DNA from: Ruminococcus sp.
GTDB lineage: Bacteria > Bacillota > Clostridia > Oscillospirales > Ruminococcaceae
NCBI GenBank assembly: GCA_017534835.1
Contig: JAFXVT010000022.1
Coordinates: forward strand, 1-64,000
Direction of reading: 5' to 3'
DNA: 64,000 bases
The notes beneath the pieces were generated by a model. That model was not told the origin of the DNA. It ran no database searches and saw nothing but the letters and a program-made list of their open reading frames with translations. The translations under genes were made by a program, and so were the position numbers. Of the stretch, positions 26,019 to 32,333 are shown piece by piece. Numbering within the stretch: the stretch's first letter is position 1; each line of letters opens with the position of its first letter.

Positions 26019-26146
26019 GTGCAAAACTCTTTCCCGACGAACAGTGCTGAGGTATAGCCATACGGGAGCCTGCCAAAAAAGCCGGAATGGGTGCGATTTT
26101 ACTATAATCAGCAGCGACAGAGCGCTGAAATCCGGCGTTTTTCAAA

Positions 26147-26175
26147 TTGACATATTATCCTGTTGGTGGTATAAT
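26147..26175 (+). promoter_or_regulatory. Promoter of small membrane protein-YidC fusion operon
   Basis: TTGACA (26147-26152) and TATAAT (26170-26175), 17-nt spacer, about 55 nt before the first gene. Confidence 0.9.
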
Positions 26176-26234
26176 AAAATGTTGTCAGCATATTTTGACA
26201 ATTATTGAACAAATAAATAGAAAAGGGAGATACT

Positions 26235-26507
26235 ATGGAAAATATCATTATCCAATCAGCACTCACAGCAAGTGCTAAGATCGCTTACCTCGACCCCGGT
26301 ACGACTACTCTCATCATCGAGATCATCGCCGGCGTTGTTGTCACTCTCGCAACTGTTACAGGTATCTACTGGCGAAAGATAGTCAAGCTCTTCAAGAAGA
26401 ACAGTCCCGAGACCGATGCGCCTGCCGCTGATATAAAGGGCGCGGACGACGGCAAGGACGTCATAACTGCCGATGACCTTCTCGACGACGATGACGACAA
26501 CGAATAA
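26235..26507 (+). CDS. Small single-pass membrane protein
   Basis: A 90-residue protein. YLDPGTTTLIIEII opens a hydrophobic segment (about 25-44) ending in YWRKIVKLFKK, and the C-terminal half is very acidic (ending D-D-D-D-D-N-E). The YLDPGT...W-K-K pattern is one I associate with small proteins encoded beside surface-polysaccharide genes in clostridia. It is 15 nt ahead of the YidC-glycerophosphotransferase fusion and co-transcribed with it, so a partner role is likely, but no function is established. Confidence 0.8.
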   Translation: MENIIIQSALTASAKIAYLDPGTTTLIIEIIAGVVVTLATVTGIYWRKIVKLFKKNSPETDAPAADIKGADDGKDVITADDLLDDDDDNE

Positions 26508-26522
26508 TACAGGAGCGGATAT

Positions 26523-28565
26523 ATGATCATTATCAGCTTTTTAGGCGACATTCTCGGCAAGGCGATGAGCTTCATCTTCAATATCGTCGGCAACTACGGT
26601 CTGAGCATTATCATCTTCACACTTCTCACGAAGGTGCTGATGTTCCCGCTGAATATGCTAACGCAGAAGAACTCGATAAATATGGTTCGCCTTATGCCCG
26701 AGGAAAACGCCATAAAGATAAAATATATCGACGACAAGGACAAGCGCGGCGAGGAGACCCTCAAGCTCTACAAGAAGTATCACTATCATCCGCTTCTGAG
26801 CTCAGTTCCCCTGCTCATTCAGATACCGCTCGTCCTCGGTCTTGTGTACGTTATGTACCATCCGCTCACGTTCATACACCAGTTCGATGCCTCGACAATT
26901 TCTGCATTCAAGGACTGGCTCGCCTCCTTCGCAGAGCCGGACAAGCTCGGCGAGAATTCGTATCAGCTTGAGATAGTCAGCCTCATCAAGGGTGCGCTCA
27001 TCCCCGACGGCTTCCCCCTTCCGGACGCTCTCGTTCAGCCGGCTAAAGAGGTGTTCGACCTCAATACGATGTTCCTCGGCATAGACCTCAGCAAGACACC
27101 TTCCTTCAAAAGCTGGGACATACTGCTTTCGATCCCGCTGCTGTCCGGTCTGAGCGCATGGCTCCTCTGCGTCGTTCAGAACCGCGTGAACGTCCTTCAG
27201 GTCTCACAGGGCACGCTCAGCAAGGTGCTGACGACTCTGTTCCTCATTGCCTTCTCGACATATTTCGCATTCCTCGTTCCTGCCGGCGTAGGTCTTTACT
27301 GGATATTCGGAAACCTCTTCGCTATCCCGTTCATGTTCCTGTATAACCTCTGTATGCCGCCGAAGAAGTACATTGATTACGAGTACCTCAAGCGTATGAA
27401 CGAGCAGCGCATCGAAAAGGAAAAGAAGCACAAGAAGTACAGCGCCCGCGAAAAAGCGGACTACAAGAAGTTCTTTGAGGTCAAGGATATGAAGCTTATG
27501 TTCTATTCCGAATCAAACGGCTTCTATAAATACTTCAAGGGTATGATTGATTATATCTGCGAGAACTCCGATCTCGATATACATTACGTCACAAGCGACC
27601 CCGACGATAACATCTTCAAGGACACCCGTCCGCAGATACACCCGTATTACATCGGCTCGGATACGCGCCTTGTTCCGCTCTTTATGAAGCTTGAATGCGA
27701 TATGTGCGTTATGACGATGCCTGACCTCGAAAAATATCACATCAAGCGCTCACGCGTCAGAAAGGACGTTGAGTACGTTTTCGCCTGCCACGGTATCGGC
27801 AGTACGGCTCTCTACAGAAAGGGAGCTCTCGACTGGTTCGATACTATCCTCGTTCCCGGTATCGACCAGTTCAATGAGATACGCGCTACCGAGGAGGTAT
27901 ACGGAACTCCCAAGAAGAGGCTCGTCGAAGCCGGATACCCACTCATCGACGATATGCTCGAGCAGTACAACAGCACCGAGCATCCGGCGAATACTATCCC
28001 CAAGATACTCATTGCTCCTTCGTGGCAGACCGATAATATCATCGACCTCTGCATAGACGAGCTCCTCGGCGAGCTCAGCAAGACCGAGTATGAGATAATC
28101 CTTCGTCCGCATCCCCAGCAGGTGCGTCACGAGCCCGAGAAATTCGAGCTTCTGAAGGAGAAGTTCAGCGAGAACAGGAATATCACCGTACAGACCGATT
28201 TCTCCTCGAACAACCCCGTTATGGAGGCTGACGTCCTCATTACTGACTGGAGCGATATTTCGTGGGAATTCGCCTTCGTTACCAAGCGTCCCGTACTCTT
28301 CATCAACACTCCGATGAAGATAATGAACCTCGAATATGAAAAGATAAATATCCCGCCGATAAACCTCACAATGAGGACTGTTATCGGTGAGGCTCTCGAA
28401 ACCAACGAGCTCAATAAGACAAATGAGACGATAGATAAGATGCTCCGCGACCGCGAGGAGTACGCTAAAACTATCGAAAAGACCTTCGAGGAGCACGTTT
28501 ACAACATCGGCAAGAGCAGCAAGCTCTGCGGACGCTATATCATCAAGCGGCTTACAGGTAAATAA
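26523..28565 (+). CDS. YidC insertase fused to CDP-glycerol glycerophosphotransferase-like domain
   Basis: A 680-residue fusion. Residues about 1-280 form a YidC/Oxa1-type domain: membrane helices, the cytosolic loop with YKKYHYHPLLSSVPLLIQIPLVLGL, then hydrophobic helices. A charged linker (about 285-320, EKEKKHKKYSAREKADYKK) follows. Residues about 325-680 match the TagB/TagF CDP-glycerol glycerophosphotransferase fold: HGIGSTALYRKGALDWFD, IAPSWQTDN, ILRPHPQQVRHEP, and TDWSDISWEFAFVTKRPVLF. Such enzymes polymerise glycerol or ribitol phosphate on lipid-linked teichoic acid. The reading frame is continuous with a good AGGAG site, so the fusion is real in this sequence. Whether the YidC part still inserts proteins or only anchors the transferase is unknown. 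Confidence 0.9.
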   Translation: MIIISFLGDILGKAMSFIFNIVGNYGLSIIIFTLLTKVLMFPLNMLTQKNSINMVRLMPEENAIKIKYIDDKDKRGEETLKLYKKYHYHPLLSSVPLLIQIPLVLGLVYVMYHPLTFIHQFDASTISAFKDWLASFAEPDKLGENSYQLEIVSLIKGALIPDGFPLPDALVQPAKEVFDLNTMFLGIDLSKTPSFKSWDILLSIPLLSGLSAWLLCVVQNRVNVLQVSQGTLSKVLTTLFLIAFSTYFAFLVPAGVGLYWIFGNLFAIPFMFLYNLCMPPKKYIDYEYLKRMNEQRIEKEKKHKKYSAREKADYKKFFEVKDMKLMFYSESNGFYKYFKGMIDYICENSDLDIHYVTSDPDDNIFKDTRPQIHPYYIGSDTRLVPLFMKLECDMCVMTMPDLEKYHIKRSRVRKDVEYVFACHGIGSTALYRKGALDWFDTILVPGIDQFNEIRATEEVYGTPKKRLVEAGYPLIDDMLEQYNSTEHPANTIPKILIAPSWQTDNIIDLCIDELLGELSKTEYEIILRPHPQQVRHEPEKFELLKEKFSENRNITVQTDFSSNNPVMEADVLITDWSDISWEFAFVTKRPVLFINTPMKIMNLEYEKINIPPINLTMRTVIGEALETNELNKTNETIDKMLRDREEYAKTIEKTFEEHVYNIGKSSKLCGRYIIKRLTGK

Positions 28566-28570
28566 TAATA

Positions 28571-28613
28571 AGGACTGCTTGAAGGGGAGCCTCCCCTTCG
28601 GGCAGTCCTTTTT
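28571..28613 (+). terminator. Terminator of YidC-fusion operon
   Basis: GGACTGC (28572-28578) pairs with GCAGTCC (28602-28608) around an inner GAAGGGGAG/CTCCCCTTC stem, followed by TTTTTG. Confidence 0.9.
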
Positions 28614-28719
28614 GCAGGAAAAAGAAAAAGTACCTCTGCTGATGCAAAGCTACCTGACAACGATAGTGGGGGCTGCTTTCAGTTTTTGAGCAGTTCTCAG
28701 CACGTTTTTCAGGCAAAAA

Positions 28720-28756
28720 GAAAACCTCGCAAACGCAGTGTTTACGAGGTTTTTTG
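28720..28756. terminator. Terminator of rplM-rpsI operon
   Basis: AAAACCTCG (28721-28729) pairs with CGAGGTTTT (28745-28753) with T-runs on both strands. It lies 34 bp past the rpsI stop. The stretch 28614-28719 between the two terminators shows no gene. Confidence 0.8.
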
Positions 28757-28789
28757 TCGTTTTTGATAAATAGACCCGTTCGGGATAGA

Positions 28790-29191
28790 TTATCTCTTTG
28801 AGAACTGAGGAGCACGACGTGCAGCCTTGAGACCGTACTTCTTTCTCTCCTTCATTCTGGGGTCACGAGTGAGGAATCCAGCCTTCTTGAGAGTCGGACG
28901 GAGCTCAGCGTCGAACTCGAGGAGAGCTCTTGAAACGCCGTGTCTGATAGCACCAGCCTGACCTGTTACGCCGCCGCCTGCAACAGTGCAAACGATGTCG
29001 AACTTGTCGAGGTTGTCTGTGAGAGCGAGGGGCTGACGAACGATGAGCTTGAGAGTCTCAAGACCGAAGTAATCGTCGATGCCTCTGCCGTTGATAGTAA
29101 CGTTACCAGAACCGGGGATGATCCTTACTCTTGCAACGGAGTGCTTTCTTCTGCCTGTTCCGTAGTAGTATTTTACTTTTGATTCGTACAT
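28790..29191 (-). CDS. rpsI: 30S ribosomal protein S9
   Basis: A 133-residue small-subunit protein with the diagnostic [13 protein letters not shown] near the N-terminus, [19 protein letters not shown] in the middle and a basic C-terminal tail ending in SKR that reaches the P-site tRNA. It follows rplM by 17 nt in the conserved rplM-rpsI order. Confidence 0.98.
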   Translation of the reverse strand: MYESKVKYYYGTGRRKHSVARVRIIPGSGNVTINGRGIDDYFGLETLKLIVRQPLALTDNLDKFDIVCTVAGGGVTGQAGAIRHGVSRALLEFDAELRPTLKKAGFLTRDPRMKERKKYGLKAARRAPQFSKR

Positions 29192-29208
29192 TTCAAAGCG
29201 CCTCCTTA

Positions 29209-29637
29209 TTATAATTCGTAAGCAACGGGCTTCTGAGCTGCCTGCTTATGCTCTGCACCCTTGTATGTTCTCAGTCTCTTGAGCTGAGCTCTTCCGAGGG
29301 AGTTGTTGGGGAGCATACCGTTTACTGCGATAGTCATAGCTCTGTCAGCCTGATCAGCCATCATATCCTTGTAAGCGATGGACTTGAGACCGCCGATCCA
29401 GCCTGTGTGCCAGTAATACTTCTTCTGCTCGAGCTTCTTGCCTGTGAGGACAGCCTTGTCGCAGTTGATGATGATAACATGGTCGCCGCAGTCTACGTTA
29501 GGAGTGTAGGTGGGCTTGTGCTTGCCTCTGAGGATGTGTGCAGCCTTTGCAGCAACACGACCGAGGGACTGTCCCTCAGCATCGAGGATATACCATGTAC
29601 GGCTTACTTCAGCCGGTTTTGCCAGTGTTGTTGACAT
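29209..29637 (-). CDS. rplM: 50S ribosomal protein L13
   Basis: A 142-residue large-subunit protein ([21 protein letters not shown], then the DKAVLTGKK and [12 protein letters not shown] blocks). The start at 29637 has GGAGG upstream; the 99 extra in-frame bases upstream belong to the leader and promoter. First gene of the rplM-rpsI operon. Confidence 0.98.
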   Translation of the reverse strand: MSTTLAKPAEVSRTWYILDAEGQSLGRVAAKAAHILRGKHKPTYTPNVDCGDHVIIINCDKAVLTGKKLEQKKYYWHTGWIGGLKSIAYKDMMADQADRAMTIAVNGMLPNNSLGRAQLKRLRTYKGAEHKQAAQKPVAYEL

Positions 29638-29701
29638 AATGTTTTCCTCCGTATTATTTATTTTCGCCGGGGGAAAAATATCACAGATCCCCGACAGTGC
29701 A
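29638..29701 (-). promoter_or_regulatory. rplM 5' leader with GC-rich hairpin
   Basis: Between the predicted transcription start (about 29701) and the rplM start lies a short leader in which CGGGGA can pair with TCCCCCG. L13 operons in Firmicutes are known to have autoregulatory leaders; whether this matches that RNA family needs a covariance-model search. Confidence 0.4.
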
Positions 29702-29707
29702 AGATTT

Positions 29708-29736
29708 ATTATACCTGATACCGCAGGAGTTGTCAA
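29708..29736 (-). promoter_or_regulatory. Promoter of rplM-rpsI
   Basis: TTGACA (29731-29736) and TATAAT (29708-29713) on the minus strand, exactly 17 nt apart: full consensus, as expected for ribosomal protein genes. Confidence 0.92.
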
Positions 29737-29759
29737 GCACTTTTCCGGATTTTTTTCAA

Positions 29760-30016
29760 TCTATAATGCACTTTCTCTTTGATTCTCTTTGTTTTTCTCT
29801 TATTCTCTCACGTTCTCGCGTTTCATTTCTGGTTTTCTGCGCCGAAATTCGGAGCTGCTGCTTTGCGAAAAACTGTCAAAAACAGACAAACCCCGGTGCG
29901 CTTTGGACACTCAGCGCACCATAAACGGAATAATCCTTCCACATTCCGCATACTATATAGCAATGAGTTCTCATTACTCTCTGACAGCGGAGCGATTCCG
30001 CAATAATTTTTCATCA
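29760..30016 (+). other. Gene-free stretch between rplM and prfB; possible small RNA
   Basis: No convincing coding frame. A TATAAT (29762-29767) without a good -35 opens it, a very T/C-rich segment follows, then a GGTGCGCT/AGCGCACC hairpin (29895-29902 with 29913-29920) and finally the strong plus-strand terminator at 30017. A terminator with no gene in front of it suggests a transcribed noncoding RNA of about 270 nt, but I recognise no known family. Confidence 0.3.
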
Positions 30017-30047
30017 GGCAGCGCGTTATTCGTGCTGCCGTTTTTTT
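30017..30047 (+). terminator. Orphan terminator upstream of prfB
   Basis: GGCAGCGCG (30017-30025) pairs, with one mismatch, with CGTGCTGCC (30031-30039), followed by GTTTTTTT. No plus-strand gene precedes it. Confidence 0.7.
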
Positions 30048-30087
30048 GTTTTGGCGGCGGCGCGGCGATTTTTTTATGCCGTTGGTG

Positions 30088-30116
30088 TTGCTATTTGGAA
30101 AAAAGTGTGTTATAAT
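30088..30116 (+). promoter_or_regulatory. Promoter of prfB
   Basis: TTGCTA (30088-30093) and TATAAT (30111-30116), 17-nt spacer. Confidence 0.8.
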
Positions 30117-30160
30117 AACAATGTATGTGACCCGATAACTACAAGAAAGGATACTGCAAT

Positions 30161-31279
30161 ATGATTATTCTTGACGAACTCAGAGTTGAAATGGTCGGCT
30201 ACCGCAAGGAAATGGAGGAGCTCGCCGACGTTCTCAACATCAAGGCTGCAAAGGACAGAGTTGCCGAGCTCAACGCCGAGACCTCCAAGGACGGCTTCTG
30301 GGACGACCTCGAAAACTCGCAGAAGGTGCTTCAGGAAACAAAGTCCCTTGAGCGCAAAATAGATAAATTCAAAAAGCTCAACGATTCTCTTGAGGACCTC
30401 ATCACCCTCATCGAGCTCTCTATCGAGGAGGACGATGAAAGCTCCGTTGATGAGATAAAGGCTGAATCCGATCTCTTCAAGACCAAGCTTGAGGAGGAGA
30501 AGCTCTCAACGCTCCTCACAGGCGAATACGACTCAAAGAACGCTATCCTCACGCTCCACGCAGGTGCAGGCGGAACTGAGGCTCAGGACTGGGCTGAAAT
30601 GCTCTACCGTATGTACAACCACTGGGCTGAGCGCCACGAATACAAGGTCGAGCTCCTTGACTATCTTGACGGTGAGGATGCCGGTCTCAAGTCCGCGTCT
30701 ATCCTCATTCAGGGCGAGAACGCTTACGGCTATATGAAGTCGGAGTCAGGAGTTCACAGACTCGTCCGCATTTCCCCGTTCGACGCTTCCGGCAGACGCC
30801 ACACATCGTTCGCGGCGGTCGAAGTTATGCCCGAGATAGACGACTCTATCGAGGTCGAGATACGCGATGAGGATATCGAAATGGAGGTTTACCGTTCAAG
30901 CGGTGCAGGCGGTCAGAAGGTAAACAAGACCAGCTCTGCTGTACGTCTTATCCACAAGCCCACAGGCATTGTCGTTTCGTGCCAGACACAGCGAAGCCAG
31001 TACCAGAACAAGGACTACGCTATGAAGATGCTCCGCTCAAAGCTCATCGAGATAAAGGAACGCGAGCACCTCGAAAAGATAGAGGACATCAAGGGCGTTC
31101 AGAACCAGATAGCATGGGGCTCGCAGATACGCTCATACGTATTTATGCCGTACACACTTGCAAAGGATACACGTACAGGCTTTGAAAACGGCAATATACA
31201 GGCTGTTATGGACGGCGACATCGACGGCTTCATCAACGCATATCTGAAGTCGCTCGCACACGGCACTCTTCAGAAATAA
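30161..31279 (+). CDS. prfB: Peptide chain release factor 2, no programmed frameshift
   Basis: A 372-residue RF2 that terminates translation at UGA and UAA. The stop-codon-reading tripeptide SPF is at 205-207 and the peptidyl-hydrolysis GGQ at 250-252. In many bacteria prfB carries an in-frame UGA near codon 25 bypassed by a +1 shift; here the frame is continuous from the ATG and no CTTTGAC site occurs, so autoregulation by frameshifting is absent. AAGGA precedes the start. It is followed at 12 nt by a small membrane protein gene. Confidence 0.97.
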   Translation: MIILDELRVEMVGYRKEMEELADVLNIKAAKDRVAELNAETSKDGFWDDLENSQKVLQETKSLERKIDKFKKLNDSLEDLITLIELSIEEDDESSVDEIKAESDLFKTKLEEEKLSTLLTGEYDSKNAILTLHAGAGGTEAQDWAEMLYRMYNHWAERHEYKVELLDYLDGEDAGLKSASILIQGENAYGYMKSESGVHRLVRISPFDASGRRHTSFAAVEVMPEIDDSIEVEIRDEDIEMEVYRSSGAGGQKVNKTSSAVRLIHKPTGIVVSCQTQRSQYQNKDYAMKMLRSKLIEIKEREHLEKIEDIKGVQNQIAWGSQIRSYVFMPYTLAKDTRTGFENGNIQAVMDGDIDGFINAYLKSLAHGTLQK

Positions 31280-31291
31280 GGAGGTAATACT

Positions 31292-31600
31292 ATGAAGACA
31301 CTCTTCAAGGTATGGAACGTAATACTGATAGTTCTTTCCGTTATCACAGTTGCTTATGGATTTTTTGCCTTTGGTATGCTTGGCGGTCTGCTTGCGCTGC
31401 TGAGCTGTATACTCACGCTGATTATGGCAGTATACGGCTTCAGGGGCGATTACGGCAAATGCCGCAGCTTCGCAATTGCTATCATTGTCTTTGATGTGCT
31501 CGACCTCATCAGGGGACGCGCCGGCAGCGGTATATTATCACTTCTGCTGATGATAATCTACCTTATCCTCTGCATAAACCTCTGCAAGAACAGCTATTGA
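31292..31600 (+). CDS. Small hydrophobic membrane protein
   Basis: A 102-residue protein with three or four membrane helices (about 8-28, 30-48, 58-72, 80-97) and short basic loops. I recognise no family. AAGGAGG lies 7-8 nt before the ATG and the gene is 12 nt after prfB, so it is co-transcribed with it and shares the terminator at 31612. Confidence 0.75.
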   Translation: MKTLFKVWNVILIVLSVITVAYGFFAFGMLGGLLALLSCILTLIMAVYGFRGDYGKCRSFAIAIIVFDVLDLIRGRAGSGILSLLLMIIYLILCINLCKNSY

Positions 31601-31611
31601 CAAAACAAAAC

Positions 31612-31645
31612 AGCCCGGAACGGCGTTGACCGTTTCCGGGCTTTC
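31612..31645. terminator. Bidirectional terminator between prfB unit and SipW operon
   Basis: AGCCCGGAA (31612-31620) pairs with TTCCGGGCT (31634-31642), T-rich on the plus side and TTTTGTTTTG on the minus side. It ends both the prfB unit and the long SipW/AAA operon. Confidence 0.85.
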
Positions 31646-31649
31646 TTCG

Positions 31650-31877
31650 TTATTTGAGGGAATCCAGCTTCTTTTGCAGCTCTATCATATGATTACGGCA
31701 GGCTGTTATCTCGCCCGTGTACTTGTTGAACCACTCAACGTCAGTTTCGTCCGGCTGCTCCTGGAGCAGTATCGCCTGCACCAGCGCCGACTGTGAACGT
31801 GAACGCTTGCGCTCTATTTCCTTGATAGTGTTCATACAAAGCCTTATTTCCTTTTTGAGGCGGCTCTTTTCACCCAT
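31650..31877 (-). CDS. Small coiled-coil protein, end of SipW/AAA operon
   Basis: A 75-residue charged helical protein, probably a coiled-coil hairpin: a basic first half (KSRLKKEIRLC...KRSRSQS) and a second helix ending in MIELQKKLDSLK. No recognised family. It starts after a GGGAGGAGG site, 19 nt past the preceding gene, and is the last gene before the terminator. It may be an accessory factor of the AAA/signal-peptidase system by position only. Confidence 0.7.
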   Translation of the reverse strand: MGEKSRLKKEIRLCMNTIKEIERKRSRSQSALVQAILLQEQPDETDVEWFNKYTGEITACRNHMIELQKKLDSLK

Positions 31878-31895
31878 AATTCATCCTCCTCCCTG

Positions 31896-32333
31896 TCAGT
31901 GACCAAGCTTATCTATCGAATCCACAAGTGCCTGCGCCTCCTCGTAGCCCTTATCGAGCCCCGCGAGAATATCGTCCACTGCCTTCTGCATATCGCCCAG
32001 TTTTGCAGGCATCTGCTCGGGGTATTTCATAATGCAGGCATTCAGCTCGTTTACGGCTTTTTTGTCCTCCTCGCTCAGGCGGTCGAGCAGGAATGCGAAC
32101 GAATTCGCGCTGCTCATATCGCTCACGATGCGAGTATAGCGGAAGTCCTTGTCGCCCTCCGCGTTGAGGTAAGAGCTGATGTCCTCGGAAACGTGCTTCA
32201 TATTTGTCGTATACTGGACATAATACGTCTCCTGTGTGCGTTTTGTCTCGTCGATGTAAAGTCCGACGAAAACGAGCATCGCCACAAAGGTTATCGTAAA
32301 GAGAATGATGGAACTAACCATTCTCCTTTTCAT
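31896..32333 (-). CDS. Single-pass membrane protein in SipW/AAA operon
   Basis: A 145-residue protein. A basic N-terminus is followed by one membrane helix (about 6-26), then an extracytosolic helical domain of about 115 residues with few hydrophobic clusters. No family recognised. Its start at 32333 lies inside the end of the 992-residue gene (20-nt overlap) with AGGA at good spacing, showing translational coupling to that gene. By position it is likely a subunit or accessory of the same membrane complex. Confidence 0.75.
   Translation of the reverse strand: MKRRMVSSIILFTITFVAMLVFVGLYIDETKRTQETYYVQYTTNMKHVSEDISSYLNAEGDKDFRYTRIVSDMSSANSFAFLLDRLSEEDKKAVNELNACIMKYPEQMPAKLGDMQKAVDDILAGLDKGYEEAQALVDSIDKLGH

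Noticed and set aside
29789..30115. 108-codon plus-strand ORF upstream of prfB
   Set aside because: It has no ribosome binding site, runs through a strong terminator and the prfB promoter, and shows Ser/Phe/Cys-rich chance composition.
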